Part shown: piece after piece, positions 1-7,178 of the stretch
Position numbering within the stretch: position 1 is the stretch's first letter
How the letters are laid out: every line of letters begins with the position of its first letter
DNA from: an uncultured Bacillota bacterium
Lineage (GTDB): Bacteria > Bacillota > JAAYKD01
Length of the DNA: 14,596 nucleotides
Direction of reading: 5' to 3'
Assembly: GCA_937897315.1 (NCBI GenBank)
Contig: CALCNS010000226.1
Span: 1-14,596, forward strand
Notes under the pieces: generated by a model
The model's input: the letters and a program-made list of their open reading frames with translations, nothing else
The model's database searches: none
What the model was told of the DNA's origin: nothing
Program-made: the position numbers and the translations under genes

Positions 1-2307
1 CAACTTGCGGAAGGCCCAGAACACGCTGCCGGTTTCCTCAGGCATTCTGCACAGTATTCTATGAGTGAAATCGCGGAAATCTTCCAAAACGAGTACCAAA
101 TAACCATTGCAGAGGCGTTGACCGTCTTCTTTAGCACCTTTGGAGCAGGCAAAGAAGTAGAGTATTACCCGGTTGTCGTCAAGGCCTACGATATGGACGT
201 TAGCAGTTACATCAGATATCAACACAAACGGGGCATTGACGCAACCGAGAGTACCAAAGAACTCATCGACAACTTCAAACTGACCAATCAGATTGAAATC
301 GCAGAAGTCCTCTACAAAAGTGATTACAATAAAGAAGCCATTGTCCAGAGTTTCCTGCAAGTATACTTCTCCGGTTTTCTAAGTCCGGAAGTAATAACGC
401 TCATGAATGAGTTGGATGAGAAGGTATTTAAGCAAGGATTGAGCGTACAAATCGAAACACTGACACAAAAAGGTACGTTGCAACCCGTAACAAAGGTGAT
501 TACAACCTTGTACGCCGCGGGGATTTCGCTAACAGAGATCATCCGAACTCTGAAAGATTTATATGCACTTTCTCAGAAAGAAGCTCATGACAGTACCATG
601 GCGGTGTCTCTGTTCTCCTACGAAGAGGTGTCACAGGCAGTTCAGCTGGTTTATGGCGGTGATTTTGTGGTCGCGATGATACGCTTGTGGCGAACGAAAA
701 AGTGGGGAAATGCGGAGTATTGCTTTAGAGAATTGGAACGGTCTTCAGGGATCAACGATCGGGTAGCCATCTTCCGTTACTTACGCATTGCGGGTTTCAG
801 CGAGGAAGAAGCAGCAGTCGGTTTATACTGGGTGGCGCGAGATGACATGCTCGTGACGTTGAAAGAGGCATACAACCTGCAAAGCGCACTCGAACTCGCC
901 CAAAAGTTGAAACAAGTCACCGGAGATTTAACGAGTCGATTCTATAGTACGACCTTTGCGAATTACTTAGTATCATTGTTCCCGCAGACTACCAATTACG
1001 AAATCGTAAAAGCCTTCTTAGCGATTGGTCTGCAGATACCACAAACAGGCACCGATTCCATAGCCGGATGGCTGCGCTCGCATGCGAACGTGGGTAAACG
1101 CGATAACAGGTTGGCTGCTTACTTGGGAACGAATAACAATGGATTGAACTTGGAAGTGCATACAGCGATTGAGATTTTAGAAAAAATGGGCTACAATATT
1201 CAAGATGCCGTGTATTGGGCTCTGCAATCAGGATACCAGTGGAAAGATTTTTTGCAGCATATGGTATATCGTTTTGCTCCAGCGAGTTTCCCGACATCTT
1301 ATTATGATAACAATTCGTCCTCCAAGTTTGTTGTCATGTATCTAAAGGATTATTATTCTGCACTCGATATTGCAGCAGGCTTACTGGGCTATCATAAGTC
1401 CGCAGGAAGGGTACTTGCGGATCTCATCAGTGGTGGATTTTCCGTGGAAGAAGCGACCTACGCTACATTATGGCAAGGAGGAGGAGCCGCAGTCGATATT
1501 GTGGTCAGTTTGGTGGATGATAGCATTGGACGAGCCAATACGGCAAGAGATCAATCGTTACGACTGAACGCCGTGCAAGCTACCGAGATAGCGTTCTACA
1601 ACAGTTTAGCGGTTGCGTATGATCGTAAAGTAAAAGGACTTCCTTATGAGGACCCCATTACCTTGGAGGATTTAGCGGCAAGTTTGGTCAAGTATGGTCC
1701 CAGTGCACAAAGTGGGTGGAGCAGCCAATATTTCAGCCACTGGGAAGTGCTGACTGCCATGCAAAATATTACCCGAATTTACTTAGAACTCGCCAAGGTG
1801 GACATGCCCTACACGGAAATTGCCCTAGCCACGTTGCGCTTGGCAGGACTCTCGGTTTCGGATGCAGCCGAGATGATGGCAGCACATAAAGTGGGCTTGA
1901 GTACCGGTGATGTGATTATGAGTGTGCTGGGGTTAGGAAACGAGTGGTTCGATGCCGTCAAAATTCTTGCCGGAAGCGGCTATAGCTTTAGTGACTCAAT
2001 GTCCGCTGTTTACAATAACAGAACCTATCACATGGTGATCGGTATTAGTGTACTCAGTAGCTTGGTCACAACCGCGGTATCGAAACTTAGCAGTATCGCT
2101 TCACTGGGAACCTACATTAATTATGTCAAACAAACCGCTGTTTTAGGATTTATGATTGGTCAGAATGCTAGTTATACGGATATGTTGCTGCATTTACCCA
2201 ATTTCTATTTGGGATTCTTCGGAAAATTGGCCTATGCCGGGGGTAGAGTAGGTTATACTTATATCCCGAAAGATTACCGTGTTGAAACGTATGTGCCTAT
2301 TCCATAA
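1..2307 (+). CDS. Large alpha-helical repeat protein, 5' end outside window
   Basis: The reading frame is open from base 1, so the gene begins upstream and 768 C-terminal residues are visible. The ATG at 61 has no Shine-Dalgarno in front of it and should not be taken as the start. I recognise no catalytic motif. The protein is mostly helical, and a degenerate helix-turn-helix unit of the form hxxLxxxGhShxEA recurs. Examples are VITTLYAAGISLTEII (about base 499), YLRIAGFSEEEAAVGL (about 778), EILEKMGYNIQDAVYWAL (about 1171), ADLISGGFSVEEATYATL (about 1417), ATLRLAGLSVSDAAEM (about 1831) and KILAGSGYSFSDSMSAV (about 1960). This suggests an alpha-solenoid or repeat scaffold. The last 100 or so residues are more hydrophobic and rich in Gly and Tyr, ending in VETYVPIP, and might contact a membrane or partner. 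A hairpin follows the stop. Function is unknown; a surface or scaffold role is only a guess. Coding status is secure. Confidence 0.85.
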   Translation, partial: QLAEGPEHAAGFLRHSAQYSMSEIAEIFQNEYQITIAEALTVFFSTFGAGKEVEYYPVVVKAYDMDVSSYIRYQHKRGIDATESTKELIDNFKLTNQIEIAEVLYKSDYNKEAIVQSFLQVYFSGFLSPEVITLMNELDEKVFKQGLSVQIETLTQKGTLQPVTKVITTLYAAGISLTEIIRTLKDLYALSQKEAHDSTMAVSLFSYEEVSQAVQLVYGGDFVVAMIRLWRTKKWGNAEYCFRELERSSGINDRVAIFRYLRIAGFSEEEAAVGLYWVARDDMLVTLKEAYNLQSALELAQKLKQVTGDLTSRFYSTTFANYLVSLFPQTTNYEIVKAFLAIGLQIPQTGTDSIAGWLRSHANVGKRDNRLAAYLGTNNNGLNLEVHTAIEILEKMGYNIQDAVYWALQSGYQWKDFLQHMVYRFAPASFPTSYYDNNSSSKFVVMYLKDYYSALDIAAGLLGYHKSAGRVLADLISGGFSVEEATYATLWQGGGAAVDIVVSLVDDSIGRANTARDQSLRLNAVQATEIAFYNSLAVAYDRKVKGLPYEDPITLEDLAASLVKYGPSAQSGWSSQYFSHWEVLTAMQNITRIYLELAKVDMPYTEIALATLRLAGLSVSDAAEMMAAHKVGLSTGDVIMSVLGLGNEWFDAVKILAGSGYSFSDSMSAVYNNRTYHMVIGISVLSSLVTTAVSKLSSIASLGTYINYVKQTAVLGFMIGQNASYTDMLLHLPNFYLGFFGKLAYAGGRVGYTYIPKDYRVETYVPIP

Positions 2308-2329
2308 TGAACATTCATCCCAAATAGTT

Positions 2330-2366
2330 ATCGTGCCGGTTCCTGTGAAAAGGGAACCGGCACGAT
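2330..2366 (+). terminator. Hairpin terminator after the repeat-protein gene
   Basis: Two perfect 14-base arms (2330-2343 and 2353-2366, core CGTGCCGGTTCC / GGAACCGGCACG) enclose a 9-base loop. The tail is T-rich but broken by other bases (ATTTATTTGTATTTTATT). It begins 22 bases after the stop of the preceding gene, so it most likely ends that transcript. The weak U-tract makes it less classical than the other terminators in the window. Confidence 0.7.
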
Positions 2367-2393
2367 TTATTTGTATTTTATTCTAATTTTCTA

Positions 2394-2422
2394 TTGACAT
2401 ATGCTGTGATGTTTGATAGTTT
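2394..2422 (+). promoter_or_regulatory. Probable sigma-A-type promoter for the CPBP protease pair
   Basis: A perfect TTGACA -35 box lies at 2394-2399. After a 17-base spacer comes a weak -10 candidate, TAGTTT, at 2417-2422. The site follows the upstream terminator and precedes the strong ribosome binding site at 2460-2468. The -35 match and spacing are good; the -10 match is poor, so the exact -10 is uncertain. Confidence 0.45.
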
Positions 2423-2471
2423 TAGAGAGAAGATGTGTTTTGCACAGTAAAGAATGGTTAGGAGGAGGATG

Positions 2472-3320
2472 ATGAGACAAACAGCAGTCTCGGCAGGAAA
2501 GCTTCTTTGGGGGAAGTTACTCTTCATAACATTGGGTGGCTTGATGTTATCGCGTATTGAGAACGGAAGTTCGTATGCATCCCATCTCTTTGTTCTCATC
2601 TTGGCATTGTATGAGAGGACTCCGGTCTTGGAGTCAAAACGCAACCCTTCTCGTCAAGCATGGCTGGGCTTTGCCATGGTCATTTTGAGCGGGTTTTTCC
2701 TCACCGGAGTGGCTGGTTATCTTACCGATGGTGTTTTAGGTCTTCTAGGGTATCGACAAGAGACCTCACATTACATAGAGTTTTTGGGCAGTGGTTGGTC
2801 ACTGCTTTTTCGTACCTCTTTATTGGCCCCCATTGCCGAAGAGGTTTTCTTTCGTGGCATTTTATTAAAACGATTGCTGCCTCATGGCATCCTTTTTGCT
2901 GCGATTGCTTCTTCGTTTCTCTTTGCCATACAGCATGGCGTGCTCATTCAGGTTTTCTATGCATTCTTTGTGGGTCTGTTTTTGTGTGCGGTGACTTATC
3001 GGTACGGATTACGCTGGGCAATCGTCATCCACATCTTGAACAATTTGACGATGTCGAGCATTCTTCTGTTGCATTACAATGGCTTACCCGCATCCTACTT
3101 AACTAACATCGAAAATATCCTTACTGCGTTGGGTGGCCTTTCGATGCTGTTGCTGTTAAAGCAGCGGCGTGAAGTTAAACCCTGGTGGAGAAATTTTCTG
3201 CTGGGACAAGAGCAAACAAAAGAGAAACTATGGCATTTCTTCAAAGAACATTGGATGTGGACGTATGTTTTATTCAACGTAGTGGTCATGATACCATTTC
3301 TGATTTCTCCCTTGGAATAA
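2472..3320 (+). CDS. CPBP family intramembrane glutamic endopeptidase (Abi/CAAX-type), copy 1
   Basis: This is a 282-residue multi-spanning membrane protein of the CPBP (CAAX protease and bacteriocin-processing) family, which is thought to cleave substrates within the membrane. All family motifs are present: EEVFFR (Glu123, Glu124, Arg128), FAIQH (His155) and HILNN (His187, Asn191). Hydrophobic segments surround them and continue to the C-terminus, which has a Trp-rich linker near 240. I chose ATG 2472 because the AGGAGGAGG ribosome binding site covers 2460-2468 and the downstream paralogue aligns without a gap from this Met (MRQ versus MKQ). ATG 2469 is the close alternative, and ATG 2454 lies upstream of the binding site. 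Bacterial members have been linked to bacteriocin self-immunity, protein maturation or stress responses, but the substrate here cannot be inferred. No bacteriocin gene is visible nearby. Confidence 0.9.
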   Translation: MRQTAVSAGKLLWGKLLFITLGGLMLSRIENGSSYASHLFVLILALYERTPVLESKRNPSRQAWLGFAMVILSGFFLTGVAGYLTDGVLGLLGYRQETSHYIEFLGSGWSLLFRTSLLAPIAEEVFFRGILLKRLLPHGILFAAIASSFLFAIQHGVLIQVFYAFFVGLFLCAVTYRYGLRWAIVIHILNNLTMSSILLLHYNGLPASYLTNIENILTALGGLSMLLLLKQRREVKPWWRNFLLGQEQTKEKLWHFFKEHWMWTYVLFNVVVMIPFLISPLE

Positions 3321-3358
3321 CGATAGATAGATAAAAATGAGAGAAGAGAGGGAATTAT

Positions 3359-4249
3359 TTGAAACAAGCACTTACGTCTGCAGGGAAGTTACTTTGGAAG
3401 CAGATGGCATTCATTACCATTGTAGCATTGCTGTTTCGCAAAAATGCGCAAAGCGCGAATTGGGCGGTGCTGGCTTTTGTGCTCTTTGTGGCTTTTCGCG
3501 AAAAATTACCGGTTTGGAAAGAAGAATGTACCCCAACGGGGAAACGATTTGCCGAAATTCTGTTGTTGATCTTTGGGTTTCGTTTGATGACACTGCAGTT
3601 GTTTGGGATCATTCAGCAGTTTTTACAACCCTTGGGGTTAGAACAAAATTTGGAAGCCTATTCCGAATTCTTGGGTTCAGGGTGGAGCATGTTTTTTCTA
3701 ACTGTGCTGGTTGCCCCATTGGGAGAAGAAATTTTATACCGAGGGCTTCTTCTACAGCGCTTGTTGCCACATGGAAAAGGAATGGCGATCTTTCTCCCTG
3801 CACTTCTTTTTGCTTCACAACACGCCATCTTGACCCAATCCATCCATACTTTTTTTATGGGCGTTTTATTGGGTGCGATTGCTATGCAATACGGGTTGCG
3901 TTGGTCGATTCTGCTGCATGCTTTGAACAATTTTTTTGTCTTCCTGCAAAGCTCATTGCACCAGCACGACCATGGAATTCAGCAGATGAACAGTGAGTAT
4001 ACCTTGTGGATGAGTCAAATCCTGAACTGGGTTTTTGTGGGATTGGGTGTACTGGGGATCCTGTACTTCATATGGAAATGGCGGAAGCAACAGCAGGACT
4101 GGAAGTCCTGGTGGTTGGAGTATAGGCCACAACCGGGGCAATGGTGGGAAGTTCTGACCAATGGTTGGATGATCAGTTATTTGGCGTTTAACTTTTTGAG
4201 TATGTTACTTTTTCTGCTAGCACCTCAAATTACCGAGTTGCCACATTAA
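3359..4249 (+). CDS. CPBP family intramembrane glutamic endopeptidase, copy 2 (tandem paralogue)
   Basis: This 296-residue membrane protein is a clear paralogue of the preceding gene. The two align without gaps from residue 1 to about 191, sharing SAGKLLW, EFLGSGWS and RLLPHG, and every catalytic residue falls at the same number: Glu123, Glu124, Arg128 (EEILYR), His155 (FASQH), His187 and Asn191 (HALNN). Both C-termini also share a Trp-Trp stretch followed by a last hydrophobic segment. The start is TTG 3359, supported by this alignment and by a purine-rich GAGAGGGA binding site at 3346-3353; the first internal ATG (3403) would remove the conserved N-terminus. The 38-base gap from copy 1 shows no terminator, so co-transcription is likely. 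Both copies appear catalytically competent, which argues for distinct substrates or recent retention rather than decay. Confidence 0.88.
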   Translation: MKQALTSAGKLLWKQMAFITIVALLFRKNAQSANWAVLAFVLFVAFREKLPVWKEECTPTGKRFAEILLLIFGFRLMTLQLFGIIQQFLQPLGLEQNLEAYSEFLGSGWSMFFLTVLVAPLGEEILYRGLLLQRLLPHGKGMAIFLPALLFASQHAILTQSIHTFFMGVLLGAIAMQYGLRWSILLHALNNFFVFLQSSLHQHDHGIQQMNSEYTLWMSQILNWVFVGLGVLGILYFIWKWRKQQQDWKSWWLEYRPQPGQWWEVLTNGWMISYLAFNFLSMLLFLLAPQITELPH

Positions 4250-4321
4250 TCAGTGGGAAAGGGTTTTCATACAGGGGAGAAGAATACATAGGAAAGCTTA
4301 TAGTGGGCTTATTACAATAGA

Positions 4322-5236
4322 ATGGAAGTCATTGCGGTGGAAAAAATTCTACGAGAAATTGAAGAACGGCTCTCGGTTTTTGAGAATTTGTATACCTATA
4401 TACGATTGGTTGAACCCGAGAAGAAAGAAGCCTGCCATCTACTGGAAAGCAGGGACGATGTAACAAAAGAAACCTGCTATTCTTTTTGGGGGCGGAGTGT
4501 GCCTTGTGAAAACTGTATATCCATGCGAGCAGTTCAGGAAAGAAAATCGTTTTCCAAAATTGAAATCAGCGATGGTCGTACTTATTTTGTACAGACAGTG
4601 CCCTTTTTTATGGAGGGTGAGACGTATATTGTTGAAATGTTGAAAGACATTACAGAAGATCAAGTGTTGCTGGTGCAAGACCAAGGAGCCATGAGTATAG
4701 AGGAATACATTCGTGTCATCAACGTCAAATTGGTTACCGACGAGTTGACCGGGTTGTATAATCGACGATTTATTGCAGAGCGGCTACCGGCTGATATTTA
4801 TTATGCCAAATCACACGATTACCCCATTGCCATTGTCATGGCAGACATTGATTATTTTAAGAAAATCAATGACACCTATGGGCATTTGGTGGGAGATTGT
4901 GTGTTGAAAGAACTGGCGAATCTCATGCATCAAAGTGTTTCTGAGCCCATGCATTGGGTGGCACGTTATGGCGGAGAAGAGTTTATGATGGTGCTGAATC
5001 ATATTGAACAAGAACAAGTGTGGAGTATGGTCGAACGCTTGCGGCAGAGCATGGAAGCTCATATTTTTCATTGCAATGGACAGAACCTAAGGGTGACTTG
5101 TAGCTTTGGCATTAGTTTTATCCACGACACCGACAGTAACGTGACCAAAGCCATCGAAGATGCCGATCGTTTATTGTATCAAGCCAAGCAATCCGGCAGA
5201 AATCGTGCTATTTTGGAACCGGCAAAAACCGAATAA
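4322..5236 (+). CDS. Diguanylate cyclase (GGDEF) with Cys-rich PAS-like input region
   Basis: The product should make the second messenger cyclic di-GMP from two GTP. Residues 1-120 form a PAS-like sensor region containing CYSFWGRSVPCENC (Cys52, Cys62, Cys65), a pattern resembling the Cys motifs of some clostridial PAS sensors; metal, haem or redox sensing is an inference. A short helical linker leads to the GGDEF domain at about 138-298, with DELTGLYNRR (140-149), the metal-binding DID (175-177), FKKIND and a catalytic GGEEF (217-221), so activity is expected. The RxxD inhibitory I-site expected just before the GGEEF motif reads EPMH, so feedback inhibition there is probably lost. No transmembrane segment is seen; the protein is probably cytosolic. 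ATG 4322 is the first in-frame start after a stop at 4301, but its ribosome binding site is poor, and GTG 4337 is possible. A strong terminator follows, so it ends its transcript. Confidence 0.92.
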   Translation: MEVIAVEKILREIEERLSVFENLYTYIRLVEPEKKEACHLLESRDDVTKETCYSFWGRSVPCENCISMRAVQERKSFSKIEISDGRTYFVQTVPFFMEGETYIVEMLKDITEDQVLLVQDQGAMSIEEYIRVINVKLVTDELTGLYNRRFIAERLPADIYYAKSHDYPIAIVMADIDYFKKINDTYGHLVGDCVLKELANLMHQSVSEPMHWVARYGGEEFMMVLNHIEQEQVWSMVERLRQSMEAHIFHCNGQNLRVTCSFGISFIHDTDSNVTKAIEDADRLLYQAKQSGRNRAILEPAKTE

Positions 5237-5243
5237 GGAAACT

Positions 5244-5276
5244 TCCGCTACACCTTAGGGTGTGGCGGATTTTTTT
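5244..5276 (+). terminator. Strong intrinsic terminator after the diguanylate cyclase
   Basis: An 11-base-pair stem (TCCGCTACACC at 5244-5254 with GGTGTGGCGGA at 5259-5269, one G-T wobble) closes a 4-base TTAG loop and is followed by seven T residues (5270-5276). It starts 8 bases after the stop codon and separates the cyclase from the exporter operon promoter. Confidence 0.93.
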
Positions 5277-5298
5277 ACTAAAAAGCGCTATCCCCCTC

Positions 5299-5314
5299 TT
5301 GACCGAGTGGTCAA
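5299..5314. promoter_or_regulatory. TetR-type operator 1 (perfect palindrome)
   Basis: TTGACCGAGTGGTCAA is a perfect inverted repeat with 6-base arms around a 4-base centre. It matches the GACC-N4-GGTC pattern often bound by TetR-family repressors. It overlaps the -35 box, and the operon's last gene encodes a TetR-family protein, so autoregulation is the simplest reading. Confidence 0.75.
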
Positions 5315-5327
5315 ATTGGTGTAGAAT
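5299..5327 (+). promoter_or_regulatory. Promoter of the ABC exporter operon
   Basis: A -35 box TTGACC (5299-5304) and a -10 box TAGAAT (5322-5327) are separated by exactly 17 bases, a good sigma-A-type arrangement. The predicted start of transcription is near 5333-5335. The -35 box is the left half of operator 1, so a bound repressor should block RNA polymerase directly. Confidence 0.8.
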
Positions 5328-5332
5328 GAAAT

Positions 5333-5348
5333 TAAACCAGTCGGTCAA
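5333..5348. promoter_or_regulatory. TetR-type operator 2 (imperfect palindrome)
   Basis: TAAACCAGTCGGTCAA shares the ACC-N4-GGT core and the entire right arm GGTCAA with operator 1, with two mismatches in the left arm. Its centre lies 34 bases downstream of operator 1, at the predicted transcription start and just before the AGGAGG site (5351-5356). Two sites about three helical turns apart would allow cooperative repression. Confidence 0.6.
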
Positions 5349-5364
5349 ATAGGAGGTTTATACG

Positions 5365-6213
5365 ATGATTCGAGTTCAACACGTGTACCATGATTACGAA
5401 GGTAAAGGGCATTATGCCGTGGCTGATATTTCTTTTGTTGCTGAAAGTGGCAAGATTTTTGGCTTCTTAGGTCCAAGTGGGGCTGGGAAATCCACAGTGC
5501 AAAATATTATGACCGGGCTACTCCCTTTGCAAAAAGGGGAGGTCTTTTACGATGAGTTATCGGTTCGCCATGTGAAGACCGCTTTTTTTAACCGTGTAGG
5601 CGTCTCGTTTGAGCAGCCCAATGTGTATACCGCCCTCACCGGATATGAAAATCTGGCGTATTTTGCGGCACAATTCTCGGTGCCAACGCTAGATCCCATG
5701 AAGCTACTCGACCGAGTGGGCTTACGTGACTCGGTGCATAAGAAAGCTTCCGAGTATTCAAAGGGCATGAAACAGCGCTTGACCTTAGCCAGGGCATTGA
5801 TCAACCAAGGAGATTACTTGTTCTTAGATGAACCGACTAGTGGGCTCGACCCGGCGACATCGGTTTTAGTCAGAGAGTTGATTCGTGAGCAAGCCAAACG
5901 AGGTGCAACGATTTTTCTAACGACCCATAATATGGAGTTGGCCGATAGTTTGTGTGATACCGTTGCGTTCTTGTCGGACGGGAAAATTCAAGCGATGGAT
6001 ACCCCCAATGCTCTCAAACGGACCTATGGCACCAGTCAAGTGAGGGTTACTGTATTAAAGGATGGCAGAGAAGAAGATTCTTTTTTTGACTTGCGTCAGC
6101 CACAAGCATTTCATGAGTTCCTAAAGGAGAACAATGTATTGAAAGTACATTCCATGGAAGCAACCTTAGAAGAAATCTTCCTGAGAGTGACCGGAAAGGA
6201 GCTGAAATCATGA
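5365..6213 (+). CDS. ABC transporter ATP-binding protein (drug/ABC-2 exporter type)
   Basis: This 282-residue cytosolic ATPase powers the exporter formed with the two permeases that follow. It has a complete set of motifs: Walker A GPSGAGKST (36-44), Q-loop Gln84 (FEQPN), signature YSKGMKQR (131-138), Walker B YLFLDEP (151-157) with catalytic Glu156, D-loop SGLD and switch His188 (TTHNM). The signature with KGMKQ in place of SGGQ is usual in DrrA-like exporter ATPases. AGGAGG at 5351-5356 sits 8 bases before the ATG. It is first in the operon, directly behind the TetR-controlled promoter, and its stop overlaps the next start by 4 bases (ATGA). One ATPase with two permeases resembles actinobacterial fluoroquinolone exporters (Rv2688c-Rv2686c type), but the substrate cannot be assigned. 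Confidence 0.95.
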   Translation: MIRVQHVYHDYEGKGHYAVADISFVAESGKIFGFLGPSGAGKSTVQNIMTGLLPLQKGEVFYDELSVRHVKTAFFNRVGVSFEQPNVYTALTGYENLAYFAAQFSVPTLDPMKLLDRVGLRDSVHKKASEYSKGMKQRLTLARALINQGDYLFLDEPTSGLDPATSVLVRELIREQAKRGATIFLTTHNMELADSLCDTVAFLSDGKIQAMDTPNALKRTYGTSQVRVTVLKDGREEDSFFDLRQPQAFHEFLKENNVLKVHSMEATLEEIFLRVTGKELKS

Positions 6214-7178
6214 AAGCTATAGGGGCTTTGGTCCTACAAGACTTGAAACGCTTATTGAAAAATGCGTTGTTTTGGGTGGTTTCGGTGACCCTCGTTCTGA
6301 TTGTGCTCTTGGTGCAATTCGTTTTCCCTAAAAGCGTGAGCACGGATGCGCCCTTGCTGGTTTCTTTCCAAGCACCCTCCTACAGTACCATGACCCGAGT
6401 AGTGGACTCCGAAGCTGCTTTACGAAAAGTCGTAGCAGAGGAGCAAGCGATTGGTTTTTTAGGAGATGCCGAGGGGAATCTCGCCATTTTGCATCATGGT
6501 TTATCCGAAAAAACCATTGCTTCGGTATTATTGACGTTGCAACATCAGCAAGCGCCTGTAAGAAGCGAAGTCCTGCAGCCGCAAGAGCCAATCCCTTTTA
6601 ACCTACATTGGTTACCGGTGCTGATTAGTTTTGAAGCTTTGGTGCTGGGTTTTATTTTGAGTGGAACACTCATGTTGTCGGAAAAACAAGAAGGCACAGT
6701 TCGCGCCATGCGCATCTCTCCCTTGAGCGAAGTGCGTTACATCATCGCAAAAATGATCCTGTTTGCATTCATCGGCAGCTCATATGCCGGGTTGATGGCC
6801 TTGTTCACGGTGGGACCTTGGATCAATTGGGTTGCATTTCTTTTGGTGAGCGCTTTGGGGAGTGCGTTGTTTGCCTTAATCGGTTTGGCGGTTACCACCC
6901 CTTTTCGCGATATGAACTCCTGGTTCTTTTCTACGGCACTGTTGCTTTCGGTGAATATGCTGAGTGCATTGGGGTATAGCAATCCGTCGATACAACCTTG
7001 GTGGATGCGTATGCTGCCATCATACCCATTTCTCATGAGTTATGATGACATTCTGTTTGGAAGCGGGTGGCCACAAGGGGTATGGCTGACCATCGGACTA
7101 TGGATGTTGGTTGCGATTCCTGTGGCTCTCCTGGCGGTTCGGCGAGTCTTTTTTGCAAAAGGTGGTGTTTGGGCTTGA
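6210..7178 (+). CDS. ABC-2 type permease, first subunit
   Basis: This 322-residue membrane protein is a transport subunit of the exporter. It has the ABC-2 layout: a short cytosolic N-terminus, one membrane segment (about 19-37), a soluble loop of roughly 90 residues that is probably extracytoplasmic, then about five further segments between about 132 and 312. The sequence SEKQEGTVRAMRISPLS after the second segment is a typical ABC-2 feature (E-x-G-T-x-R-A-x-x-x-S-P) thought to couple to the ATPase. The start overlaps the ATPase stop (ATGA at 6210-6213), and the stop overlaps the TTG start of the second permease, indicating translational coupling. The two permeases are similar in plan but divergent in sequence, so a heterodimeric pore is likely. 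Confidence 0.9.
   Translation: MKAIGALVLQDLKRLLKNALFWVVSVTLVLIVLLVQFVFPKSVSTDAPLLVSFQAPSYSTMTRVVDSEAALRKVVAEEQAIGFLGDAEGNLAILHHGLSEKTIASVLLTLQHQQAPVRSEVLQPQEPIPFNLHWLPVLISFEALVLGFILSGTLMLSEKQEGTVRAMRISPLSEVRYIIAKMILFAFIGSSYAGLMALFTVGPWINWVAFLLVSALGSALFALIGLAVTTPFRDMNSWFFSTALLLSVNMLSALGYSNPSIQPWWMRMLPSYPFLMSYDDILFGSGWPQGVWLTIGLWMLVAIPVALLAVRRVFFAKGGVWA

Noticed and set aside
3321..3333. Short GATA tandem repeat between the CPBP genes
   Set aside because: About three copies of a 4-base unit is within chance and shows no other repeat structure.
3337..3996. 219-codon open frame overlapping the second CPBP gene
   Set aside because: It has no recognisable domain and overlaps a gene with all family motifs in another frame, so it is a shadow of that gene.
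4313..4318. TACAAT as a -10 box for the diguanylate cyclase
   Set aside because: There is no matching -35 at the right distance, and transcription would start at or inside the start codon.
7067..7174. Upstream in-frame ATG for the second ABC permease
   Set aside because: It would overlap the first permease by over 100 bases and add a non-homologous N-terminus. TTG 7175 has a ribosome binding site and the usual 4-base coupled overlap.
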